DNA from: Echinococcus granulosus
Taxonomy: Eukaryota > Platyhelminthes > Cestoda > Cyclophyllidea > Taeniidae
DNA length: 64,000 nucleotides
Assembly: GCF_000524195.1 (NCBI RefSeq)
Contig: NW_020170381.1
Location: 1,235,678-1,299,677 of the forward strand
Reading direction: 5' to 3'
How positions within the stretch are numbered: the stretch's first letter is position 1; each line of letters starts with the position of its first letter. The notes beneath the pieces are model-generated. The model ran no database searches. It was given only the letters and a program-made list of their open reading frames with translations, and was not told the origin of the DNA. The translations under genes were made by a program, and so were the position numbers. Below are positions 51,301 to 63,056 of the stretch, one piece after another.

Positions 51301-53031
51301 CAAACACCTCATTGTTCCACCTTCTAAAAATGCTTATGTTTCGCATAGAATGCTTCATGGTAAAAAATTGTTAGATCTTCGATCTGACTTGGACAAGCCA
51401 GTAATGCGTAATTTGCGGTTCCATTTATTTACCTTAACTACTATGCAAAATACTTTTCTAAGATGAAATTTCAGGTACTACCGCATGCAGGGGAGATTCA
51501 ATCTTTATCATTCCATTGTACCTAGTTCATCTCAATCTTTTAAGTTCCTCTGCCTCCAGAAGTCATTTCCGAGTCCTTTAAAATGTTTCCAATGATTTCT
51601 CCAATGAATTAGGAATATGGGGACAAAATTTTACCGGAAGTAGTTGGGAAAGGCTGTGCTTGCTACAAAGCATACCCAAAACAGCTGATTCCTATGAAAT
51701 ATACAGTGCCGTTGGCTGCGGGCTTTGTGTGCTTTTGAAATAAACGTTTTAAGCCCTACCAAGCGATAAAATTTTAAATGAATTCGCACAATGCAAAAAC
51801 AGTCTTCTAGACTAGATTTGTTGTATTTCTTCCTGTCCCATTTAAAAGAGAGATTGTTTCGTTCATCAAAAACCAGCCCTACCGGACCGGAAACTGTTTA
51901 ATTGCTAAGTCCGTGTATTATGAACTGGAGGGTGACGAAATATAGAGACACCACAAAGGTCAACATTTAGCAGACGTTTAAACTCAAACTGTCTTAGGAT
52001 TTGAGACTTAATTAGCTTCAAATGCCATATTGATTCGTGGACTTAACTGGTGATACCGTTCATGTAGAAGGCTCAAGCGAGCAGACCTCCACGGATCAAT
52101 CTATCTACCCATCTCTTACGAATCAGTGACTAAACCAATGGCCTTCGACAGATCTAGATTGATGAAGTTTCCTTATTTTAATCAGATATTTCAGAGACTA
52201 GATGTAGTTTTTGGATCCAAACGGCGAGAGGGTTTTGCGACGATCAGGGGACAAAAGGGAACATGCCTGTCGTCACCGGACAAAATCCCTAAGAGACGAT
52301 CCACTGTTCTTCTGTAAGAGCTAAGAACTTATTTTGCGAATGATTTCCGTGGTGACATGGTTCTAAACTGACACGTAGGCTGTTATCAGTTGGGATTTTT
52401 CTCGTGCCTGCCTACTATGGAGGCAAAATTCTGCCCACTGAATGAGTACTTGCAAATCTATGCACTCGGTTCCAGTTTACTACAACAGACCTCACGAGAC
52501 TAGTATAGAACAACTAACAAATCGAAGCAGCCACTGGATTCCATAATAATCAACCTACCCACAAACGACCCCAATTTCTAATCTTGAAATATTGGCATTT
52601 GCAGTTACTGTTTTACCACTTAAATGTATCTTTAAAAAGTCGTACATATTACAACTCAAAATCCAATAAAATGGGAAAAGCATAACTTCGATAGAAAATG
52701 AAAACTCCAACTGTTTGAAGCCCCAAAAAGGCCGGTCGAAAATCGGTAGCAGCAAATTCACTCAACTATAAATAAACAGTAGAACTACACAGTTGGCATT
52801 TGCGCGCGTCCACATCGTGTGATGGGAGGAATGAGTTCATTTGAACACGCAACACAGCTGTGAAAGACGACCACACAAACATAGGGCATAAAACCAGGAT
52901 GAAAGTGGAAGTGTTGAAAGTAGTAATAGTGTCGGAATGTGTGTATACGTACAAAAACTGAGGTAAAGTGAACCACAGAGGCAGGCGTGGCGGTGTTGAG
53001 CAGAGAATATGGGGAGGGGAGGAGGACAGTG
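48356..53031. other. intergenic, no supported gene
   Basis: AT-rich; several 60-110-codon open frames on both strands (for example around 48411-48680 and 49570-50005) lack family motifs and convincing exon context. The right end should include the 3' UTR of MGAT2. Confidence 0.45.
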
Positions 53032-56000
53032 CTAAAGGACGGAGACGGCCGTGTCCGAGACACCAGGGATAAGGGGTTCAAAGACATCGAGACGGCGATG
53101 GCTGGGATCGTCAGGCAGAAAGTGAGCGAGGGGCAGCCAGCGGTTATTCACGATGGCGAGGCAGAGGGCATGGTCGCGCGCATCCCCCCAACCCCCATTG
53201 GGGGGCACCGCCGATCGTTGCACCGTAGCCATCTCCACCATCAGCGTTGCTGGAAAGAGACCCTCATCGCTGCCGCCGCCCCTGGCTACCCGCTCCATTA
53301 CTCCCACAACCGACGCTTCTACATTATCACATTCGCTGCCCTTGTTGTGTAGGCCACTGTGTGCATAAGGCGAAACAAACTCACTTCACTTCCACTCCTA
53401 TCTGGTGCCCCTTTTTCGCACACCTACTTAGTTTTGCTGATCTTTAGCAATGTGCTTTATAAACAATAGGATTCCGTGCATTAATCAGGGACCCCAATTG
53501 AAACATCTCCTGTGTCGATGTTTTCACATTTCTGTAGACATTTCGTCAAGGCATGCCTCTAAATTCAAATTAACCTTAAGACCAAGTTGCTGTGATCTTA
53601 CGGTTCCGTTTAAAATTGCGTCCCAGAAGATTACAGACTAAATAATGCGTAATGCGACTTCTCAGTCACTAAACAAAAGTCATGAGATACAGTCTTAAAG
53701 TACAAGATGAGCAAGCGCAATAAAATAAAGGTAATCGTTACTTAAAAAGTTTTTAAAATGAGAACATACCAAGAGCCAGTATGAAAGACTCGACCGCAAT
53801 TTTTAAAATGCAGGACACGCAACTTTTCGCTGGCACACACACGGTCTATGAAGTAAAGGCTCCAGTCCCAATTGTAATCGTCATAAATGCAAAAGTTCTT
53901 AAAACGAAAAAAATGGTGCATTTGCTACCTTCTGGTAGGAGCTGTCCAGCGAATCCAAAAATTAGATTTCAAATACCGTACCTGGATTCCGTCGATCAAC
54001 GCTCAAAAATTTTCCATAAAAAGTAAGAGGGGAGGGAGGGGAAGGGAACAAGATGTGGATGCGCATTTAATGTAAAGTTTAAAGAAGAACTCCACCGTGG
54101 AAGGCAGTCAATTTTCTCCCAATAACAAACATAAGTTTGAAGGAGAATGTGCATCAGCAAGAGTCAGCAACTTTTAAATTTTTATACAAAACTGAACTAA
54201 GTTTGCATTTTGGGTGAAAGAAGAAAGTTCCACTACAAGCAAGAATACCTACTTTCCAGTATGGTTCCAATTTTTGAAACAGATTTTTCGTAAACGCCAT
54301 TCCCATGTTGTGCTTGGAAGAGATCCAATAAGTTTCGTGCACCTATTCAAGAAAATTCCACCAAAATTGCTCATTAGCCATTGGTATAATTCATTAGGTG
54401 AGGTAAAAAAAATTGAAGGTAGCATAAACAAAACTACCAAAGTAGCGCTTTGATCAATAGTTTAATTTCAAAAGCAAGTGCCTCTTGAAGCGGGTCTAAG
54501 TAAAGGCAAAATAAAACTGCACCGCATACGATGTGATGGTACATTTGGATGACATGCCGAAATGTAAAACCGAATGGTTAACCGAGGGATTTGGGAGTTT
54601 AATCCCTTTTGTCTTCCACAATAAGCTACTAGGCAACACCAATTCCATATGTATGGTCAATCATGATGAGATGTGATTAAGTGCCATGATATTCACCGAT
54701 TTGTTTGAGTGACTTAAGCTTAAGCGCATACAATACGGTATTTCATTGCTTGGATAAGTTGCAAATATTAAAAAAACTTACGATTTCAGATGCGTTGTAA
54801 GTTTGCAAATTTTCATAGGACCCCAGGGCTATGACATCGAAGCTAAAATAAGTATGATAACCTCGAAGCTAACTCAGGATATTTTTACTATCTCATGAAA
54901 TTTTTTTGAATAATAACACAGATATGCGCCTCAAATCAAATTAAACTAACTGAAGATTTCCAGATGCATAAAACTGAAGCGAATATATATCGCAGGATTG
55001 ACACGTATTCATTAATACAGATTTATTATTATCGAGGCATGGCTCTCGTTAGCTTAAAAAACGTCTCAGTTACATTCTGAAGCGATTTAGGTAATCGCTT
55101 AAATCAATCAAAATGTTCACAAAGAAGTGGTCAAATAAATAAGGCAATAAATTATCTTAAAATCTGACGTTTTTACGAAAAAAACACTAGCTCTGCTTGT
55201 TCAAAAGTAAAAAAAATTAGACTCACCTTGTGTTAAGTTGTTTGGCTAAGCTGAGAACGTGAAGCATATCCTTGAGGACAATATAATCTTCCTCCAATAA
55301 GATATATTGGCCGTTGAAGGATTTTGATATATTCATCTTATTAATCACAAAACAAAGCTAGACCGAAGACACAAAAAGAAACTAATAGTTGGCTTTTTTA
55401 TTTATGATTCCAAATTACTCTTAATCTGTGTATCATTACAAACTTGGCCAGTGAAAACCACATGGTGTAACTTCCTTGAACGTTTGACACTGTAATGCCA
55501 ACACACAACAACACATACTGTCGGGTCGAGCTTTTGCAGACCGAGCGATAGCATGAACGCCTATACGCGTTTTCCGTGACCCGACGCTCAAGGCGTCCAA
55601 ACGGGGATCAACGGCAGTCGTACGCAGGGACAGCGGTGGGAGCTAGTCTAATTAGCGGCTGGCCAATATTCAGTCACACACACATCTCTGTACATCCTCT
55701 GTGTCTCCAGCAAGGTGCGGGAAAGACTTCAAATCGACTACGACCTCATTAAAATTCTACTTTTGCGTGAGTCGAGTACCACAAGGGTACAAAGGCTACC
55801 TCACCCAATGCAAATTGTAAACTTCGATAACACCCACCATTGGCCACGCCATCAAGTGTTTCATCCCCTGTGCATGCAAACACCGGCATATGCCGGTGAA
55901 AAGGTTGGTATCGTTCTACGCGAATATAAACTCAACCTCAAACCTACCCCATACATCACCTAGGGGAGCAAAGTCATCCAGATACATGGTCAACAGTTTC

Positions 56001-59000
56001 TTGCCCTTATTATCACTACACGGTGTCAGTTTCCCTTCATTCTTACAGTCCCCGACATACTATGAGCCCTTCATTAGTGCTGACTTTCTCTCACACTTTA
56101 TCTTGACCGTTAGTCTCCTCAGCGGTGTAAAACTCCACGACAGTGCCACAACATTTACCGTTCTACGAAAAGGTACTGCGATCAATTCGACGGCATCCGA
56201 ATGGATTTGCTCCCTGATAACCAGTTCTCAACACTTAATTCCCCAGCATTGCGCAACTGGCCCCCCCTGACAATGAAATAAGATATTGTGTACACTAATA
56301 GCAATGCTTGCTCTCCCGTCTCAGCAAGACCAAGATGCCTGCTCGCAGAGAAACTCAAAACAGCCAAAATAAAATTTAACTAAAGCTGAACTTAGGTTTT
56401 ATCCATCCTGCCAGCAGCCCGTGGTCTTCTCATCCCTGCATAGTACCCAAGAAGTTATCGAAGTTTAAAATTTGCATTGGGTGAGGTAGCCTTTGTACCC
56501 TTGTGGTACTCGACTCACGCAAAAGTAGAATTTTAATGAGGTCGTAGTCGATTTGAAGTCTTTCCCGCACCTTGCTGGAGACACAGAGGATGTACAGAGA
56601 TGTGTGTGTGACTGAATATTGGCCAGCCGCTAATTAGACTAGCTTCCACCGCTGTCCCTGTGTACGACTGCCGTTGATCCCCGTTTGGACGCCTTGAGCG
56701 TCGGGTCACGGAAAACGCGTATAGGCGTTCATGCCATCGCTCGGTCTGCAAAAGCGCGCCCCAACAGTATGTGTGGTTGTGTGTTGGCATCACAGTATTA
56801 AATTCATACAGTCTCTATCATGAGAGTTTATTTTATCATATTTCGCATCGTTACGGGGACCCCACACCCTTCCGTTTTCCTGAAATACCATTTTGTCTTT
56901 GTGAACTTCTAGGATGACTAACCTTGGACCACAAAAGATGGTAAAGACATTTTAAAGGGTTGGACAAAGAGAAACTTTAAAATGCGATCTGATAAATTGT
57001 TTAAAAGGTAAAAATTGCCCAATTAACCTAATAGGTTGAATTGGTTAAAACATCAAGGAGACAGTCTTACTTTCCAGATCCAGTGATGCTTCACTTGGGC
57101 AAAACGGGTATCACGGTAGTTGCCCGCAATATCCGGCCACTCATGATTCAGACAATCTTTGGCTCTAAAGCACAATTTTTTTCTTTTCATTAAAAATAAA
57201 TTTTCCACCTCATTCCTACTGTTCCGCCTAGTTCTACTACAAAAGTTAAGATAGATCATAGTTTTTGGGCAAACCAATGTCTGAAATCATTTTCCAAAAA
57301 ACAGATGGAAGGCAGATGAAATTCCATAATTAAATAAGGTTTCTGAAATCTAAGTAGAGTTTGAACTTTAGCGGTTATTTTCCGTGACCCTGCGGTCACG
57401 TACAATGCCAGATAACATTTTAACAGTGCGGTTAAATAAACAGCCAGTTGAAACAAGTTCATTGATAATACGATATAAAAGCACCGTTTATAAAGATATA
57501 AACACTGAGTACGTAGCAATATTGATCTATTTATACGATGACCTTGTTGTCTTAGGTTGTCGATGCACCTTTTGCGCAGAGCATGTTGATTCCAACAATT
57601 TGCGAAGATACATAGCTCAACAAAAAAACGTTTTTTCCAGATGATTTGACAACTTAAGGTGAACCACAGAATATTTAGGTGACGCACTATTAGAAACAAA
57701 TTTCATATTCCACATAAAATCGTAAAATAAAAGGAAGTTACCACTGAGTTAGCAAAAAAACAATGTATTAGTAATAAAGTGATGGAGCGAAGTAAATTAC
57801 TTTCACGCATGCTCATAAACCTATGACGAAAGCACGTAGGCTGAGCGCCTCCCCTAATGTCGCTAAGCTTAAATGGCTTCACACGAGAAAATAATAGAGG
57901 TAGCTTCAATTCATCCTCATCCGAAGTTATTGACACATTGATCGATTAAAGGCTTTGTATACAGCAAATGTCATATGATATAGTTATTAAAAATTTTCCA
58001 GTGAGACCATTATGAGAATCGGCCAAGAGCGGAGGCTCGAGGCATAAAAAAATAACTCATTTAAAAGACATTATTTCGGTGGATCACTTATTTGAGATTA
58101 ATGGAGTACAAACAACAATTTAAATGATTACAAAAAAGGAAAACCTGAAACCGGGTAGTGCTTGGTAGTTTTTACCTACAATAGGCTACAGTTCAGGCAG
58201 TTTCAGAACAAAAGGGCATGCCATATTTCGAAAGCGGTAGGAAACCTAATCACATAAAACATGACAAGTAGGCGAGACTTTCTTAATACGTATTCCAAAG
58301 TTTGCCCTTCTAAGTTGAAGATTAGGAGTGCGAAAATGTCTCGATATGTAGGCCAACTAATTTTACATGTTATGCCACCTATATCATGAGATGAGGAACA
58401 TGGGCAAACAAATTCAAAAAATCATGTATTCCACGTCAAATGGAGATTAGATACGGCTTCATAACGACTAAGCGACAAAACGCCTGGCGAATTGCAGACT
58501 ATGAGGGGAGGGGCAAAATTAACGATACGACAAAAATTTGCACATTCATGGTAAATGGGCACCTTGCTACCCAGTATCCCTAGGTCCCCATTTTAGATAA
58601 TTGCTTTGACGATAACAACGCAATAGGCATTTTTTATAAGAAATGTTTTTACATACCAATATGCAAATAAGTTCAGATATTTATGAATTTTAAAGCAAAG
58701 ACTCCACTGAAGTAATTATTTGCTAACCAATAAATCTATCAATTCCGATGAAGGCATTCAAATTAGCACACAGATAATACTGCAAAGCGAAAAATCGCCT
58801 TAACACAAAATTCGTACAAATAAAATTTAGAATTAATCGAACTACTAATATCAGCTACTCATAAAAAGCAGATTGGAACTTGGAATAAAATAAACGTCGA
58901 CAACAAAGTGCAACTACTAAACATTTCTCAAAAACCGATCTAACAGGCATACGGGTTACTTTGATCCCCAGCCACAAATTCTCAATTTACCGCAGGTAGA

Positions 59001-60747
59001 AAAGAAAGATTATGGCAAAAAGGTGATAAATCAAAGTCATTGCCAGCATACCCGCGAGTATGACAATCTCTTGGATCAGGGCCAGGGAATAAATTGAGGA
59101 AAATTTGGCGACTGTACGGAAAGAATATCTGCGTGAAACGGACAAATCGGATGGCGGCAATCATGCGATTGATTTCCGGGGAAAAAAAGTCGTGACTGAA
59201 CACCACAAGTGCTTCTTCAATTCCACGCACTCTCCTAAGCGATTCGATCAAATACAGAAGATGAGTGTAACGTTGATGGACCTAAAGAAAATTGCGTTAG
59301 TGTGTGCATTTCCTAAAAAATCTAGGTTCATAATTGTCATTGTTATTGGTAAGTCCTACCGTTTGAGAGGCGATACCTTGATGACCTTTTACCTGATTTC
59401 TCCAGTGTCTCTCAAACACTAAAGTTCCTCTAGTTACCATATTATTTGTAACTTTCTTCATTAAAAAAAGCGATAACCGTGGCTTAAATGGTCAGCAGAA
59501 GCGAAAAGAGGTAGCTTTAGATTGGGGAAAACTCCATATTTTTGTCACCATGATCCGACTTATGGACATTAAAATCATCTTATAAGTATAAATGAAGCTT
59601 GCTTACCTGGACAATGATAATAAAGAGGGGGGAAGCTTTACCAAAACGGTCTATGTTGTGAATATATTGGGCTTCATTGACGCTATGAATGTGATTTCTG
59701 AGTAAGTGAAGGTTTGCAACAATTGCGGCTTTGGTAGGCGTCCATGTGAAGTCGGAGGAATTGTAGAAAGCAATGGGAAGAGATGCATTTGTGAAGAACA
59801 TTAGTTCGGTCCCGTTTTCAAACAGGCTCGACTTCTGGAGACTCTGGATCTAAAAGAAATTCAATCTAATATTCACATCCAACCCAGGCTTCAAATTAGT
59901 GCTTTTTTAAACATACCGAAAATAAAAAGTTCACTATTCTTAGGGAGCATATAAGGACATCATTTTGTGAAATATCCCCAGGTTAAACCCACTGCTTACA
60001 AAGAAGCAATAGTATAAGCACATTTTTAAATTTCGAGTCACGAAAGTGTAAAAGGTCAGGTTTATGTCCAAAATTTTTGCTAATTTTTCATTTACAAATC
60101 TAGTAAGTTGTTAGATAAATTTTAAAAGAACTTTAATTACAAAAATACGGGAATTTACATCTGGAAGACAAAAGCAAAGGAAAAAAAATGTTGCAATGGA
60201 TTTGATTTTACTAGGCACCTAATTTTTTATCCAAAAATCATGACTTGTTATGGACGGAAGAAGACTTGAAATAAGTCCGATCCACGAATGCAAGGGCTGA
60301 GCATAATAACTTAATGCTTTACTGTACTCTAAGTTGGTAGCTTAGAAAATATTTCATCCAAAACAAAGGCGTTAAATGTGGGTAACTTTATGAGAAATAA
60401 AGTAGAAAACGCTTCCAACACAGCTACAAATTGCCAAAAACTGTGTATGATAAAGTTCTTTTCTAGAAAATGAAATCATTCGCTAACACGAGTAAAATTA
60501 CTGCCAATTAATTTGGTAAATATGTTACGGAAGACCACGCGGTAATTAAAAATCGTTGATATGTGTAAGACTACGCAAATCGAACAAACCGTACCTTTTT
60601 GCTGTTCCGGTCAGTAATAAAAAAATTAAAATTCTTCTTTTCAGAGAGTCCGCCAATATTTGCGATTCTCGAAGTGTTGAAGACAACAATCGCAATAAAG
60701 CAGAAAATCAACACAAGTGGATAAGCTATTCGTCGACGAAGGGGCAT
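53032..60747 (-). CDS. MGAT2: alpha-1,6-mannosyl-glycoprotein 2-beta-N-acetylglucosaminyltransferase (GnT-II)
   Basis: MGAT2 adds GlcNAc to the alpha-1,6 arm of the N-glycan core in the medial Golgi, the step that commits to complex glycans. Nine minus-strand exons with matching phases: 60747-60595, 59849-59607, 59281-59052, 57164-57071, 55357-55227, 54842-54782, 54342-54253, 53897-53770 and 53356-53032. Total 1455 nt, 484 residues (human 447). The first exon gives a type II anchor: RRR, then a hydrophobic span at about residues 8-24. Conserved blocks in order: ESLRRVRGIEEALVVFSHDF, PGPDPRDC, GNYRDTRFAQVKHHWIWK, the metal-binding YILLEED, DVIALGSY, SSKHNMGMAFTKN, IYDDYNWDWSLYF, SCGLHNKGSEC and NGGWGDARDHALC. 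The conserved cysteines are present. The C-terminus runs about 40 residues past the usual end. The last exon is much more GC-rich than the rest. Intron 4 holds an inverted-repeat element. Exon joins were confirmed by length-exact alignment to remembered human sequence at several junctions. Confidence 0.96.
55489..56797. mobile_element. 1.3 kb element with long terminal inverted repeats
   Basis: Left arm about 55489-55831 and right arm about 56454-56797 are reverse complements over roughly 340 bases with only a few mismatches (for example near 55521-55531 and 55552). The outer ends read RCTGTRATGCC, and the arms stop abruptly at CTTCGATAAC inside. The 620-base centre has no recognisable transposase; its 126-codon frame (55890-56270) shows no domain. 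No clear target-site duplication is visible at the edges. It lies wholly in MGAT2 intron 4 (55358-57070). Best read as a non-autonomous DNA transposon (MITE or foldback) of recent origin, given arm similarity. Confidence 0.8.
57165..59051 (-). other. MGAT2 intron 3
   Basis: The longest MGAT2 intron (1887 nt). Its donor is GTATGC in phase 2 and its acceptor TGCTTTAG. No nested gene or repeat that I can support. Confidence 0.7.
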
Positions 60748-63056
60748 TATCAGAATCCTAAGTAGAAGACAGTATGCAAAAGTTATCTCTAAAAGCCAAG
60801 TAAGCAATATTAGCTCCTAAATCGGTCATAGCAATTAAAAGACCCTATAAAAACTGAAATGATTAGACATAAAATGCAGTTTGGAAAATTTCCCACAGGC
60901 GTCTGCTTGAAATTAAAGGAACATCTTGTTACAGATTCTATACAGATTGTGACCCGAACTACCTGGTGAGTATTTCTATAAGACAACATCGCACGATCGA
61001 TTCTAGAAGAAATCAAAGAAATAATGGATCATGGATTGATCCCAAAGGTACAGCCTAGAACTGCACAGAAGTCAGCTTATGTGGGTAGGCCACACGCAAT
61101 ACATCACAGAAAACAATTGTGTCAATTTTTAATTGCTGCGTTAATTCCAAACATCCAGGTATTCTGGACTCAGTCCACATTAGGCCAGAAAATGATTGAA
61201 CTAGACATCTAAAGGCAGTAAAAGCACCTGAAAATAAGATTTATGCAAAGCGCTAAGGTAAGGATTTAAAAAAAGGCAAATCCATAATGTGTACAACGAC
61301 AGAATAGTGATCTAGACTAGTGGTTTGAGAACAACGAAAAGAGAATTAGGTTCAAATAACAAATACCATTCTCACATAGTCCCCCACATTTCCTGTTTAA
61401 AAATATTAAATAAGAAATTCATGGGCCTGATTTCGAGCAATGCCACTCAAATCTGCCATTACGACGGGACCAATCATTAACATGTAAGCCACAAAAATAT
61501 CGTAAGAGCACACGCAATAAAAACAAAACCCGACGTATCTGCTCAAGATATAATTGTAAAAGACGTAATAACGATAACCAGCTTAGATGTAAATATATAG
61601 GAGAATCTATAGTTCGATCAAACTTGTTAAAAATATATTACTACAAGAGGTCTCACAAAAAACACGCAAACCTCACCTGAACAAAACAATCCTATGCTTT
61701 CAGCAGTAAAATCGTAGTTCACTTAACCTCGCAAATTTGCAGGCACGGCATCCCAGCAATGCAGTCGATATTGAGTGCATTAACGCCAGCTTGAGAAACG
61801 CGGCAGTTGTTTAAGGCAATGCAAAAGGCGGTATAGGAAACAAAAATACGGGTAGCCCAAAAACCAAAAATTAAAAAAATTGTAAAAAATATTGAAGTTT
61901 GCAGGTTAAATTAGCATATATTCAATAGTAAACTGATTTTGGGAGCAAATTTTAGGCTTTCTAGAGAAAACGAATTAGGACGGCGTTGAAAAATGTTTTA
62001 AAGTGTATGCTGAATAGTAAAATGGTCTTATAAGAAACTTTTCAAGCTTTCTGTGCCAATACGCTCCTAATTTGAACTAATCAGGCGGCTCATGTCATCT
62101 TAAACTAGATTGCTTAGTTGTCAGCGTCAACTAAAGCAACCAATGCAATTTTTGCCATCCTCGGGCAGATTCTCAACTACTATGCGGAGCGAGGCTCCTC
62201 GGTCTCCGCTCCCCGATTCCCAGCGTTCCTAGACAAGCCCGGTTGATTCGCTTTGGACATCTTTATTAAAGGTGACAAGAGGGATAGGGAAAATACAATA
62301 TTCAAGACGGAGGGGAGCCGCGGTCACTAGGTCAGGGAGGGGACGACCCGGCTACAAGGTTCGAATTTCCTGTTTGCCTCCTCCCTGAAAAGCACATTAA
62401 AACAACATAAGTACTACAATTATATATTGATCAAGATTATTTTCAAGTTTTCCGTCATGGAAAAGCCTATTAAAATTAAACAGCTTATTATGATTCCTGA
62501 GGATGTAAGTAAGTACAGATTTAAAGTAACGTTGTTGCAAAAAGTGATAAAGCATAGTTGCAAAAAAATGTTCGCAGCTGCGCAAATCCGTATTTTGGTA
62601 GGTAATTCATCCTTTTAAAAAAATGGACGATTTGGAATCCAGATCACGTCAGAATAGCATGAGTTCTTTAGAACGACCCTTTTAAATTGTTTGGTATTCT
62701 AACTGCTTCTCTATGTGCCTTAAAAGGGAAACAGGCACTCGTAATTATTGACACTATAATAATTACTCCGGTTCTTTAAATATTATATGCATGAACGCTC
62801 ATCTACTGCATGTGGATGTTATTGGGACTAAGGTAAGGCTTTTTCTAAAAGGCTTTACTTTGCCGTAGAAATAGCAAGAGTAAATCACGTGAAGTATTTT
62901 ATAACACTCATAATTCTGAGGTCATGTGAAGTGCGCAGTTCATCAACACAATTTTCCGCGCGAAATCCTACGACAGATAGGTAAGACCTCCATTTTTATT
63001 GTAACCACGCTTCAGTTTAAGGTCTTATTACTCAACAACATTTGTGTGTACTAACT
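60748..63056. other. divergent intergenic region between MGAT2 and DDHD1
   Basis: About 2.3 kb between two divergent starts. It contains retroelement-like copy B (62190-62420) and otherwise AT-rich DNA without a supported gene. Confidence 0.5.
62190..62420 (+). mobile_element. retroelement-like repeat, copy B
   Basis: Same orientation and block order as copy A at 20925-21175, with the identical 20-base tail block at 62394-62413 and a GGTTCGAA block at 62358-62365. GC-rich against its flanks. No target-site duplication recognised. Confidence 0.55.

Noticed and set aside
52987..53352. 121-codon plus-strand frame in a GC-rich island
   Set aside because: It is antisense to MGAT2 exon 9; high GC removes stops by chance.
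55890..56270. 126-codon frame within the inverted-repeat element
   Set aside because: No transposase or other domain; no catalytic motif; composition unremarkable.
59105..59422. Plus-strand frame opposite MGAT2 exon 3
   Set aside because: Antisense to a strongly conserved exon; no independent support.
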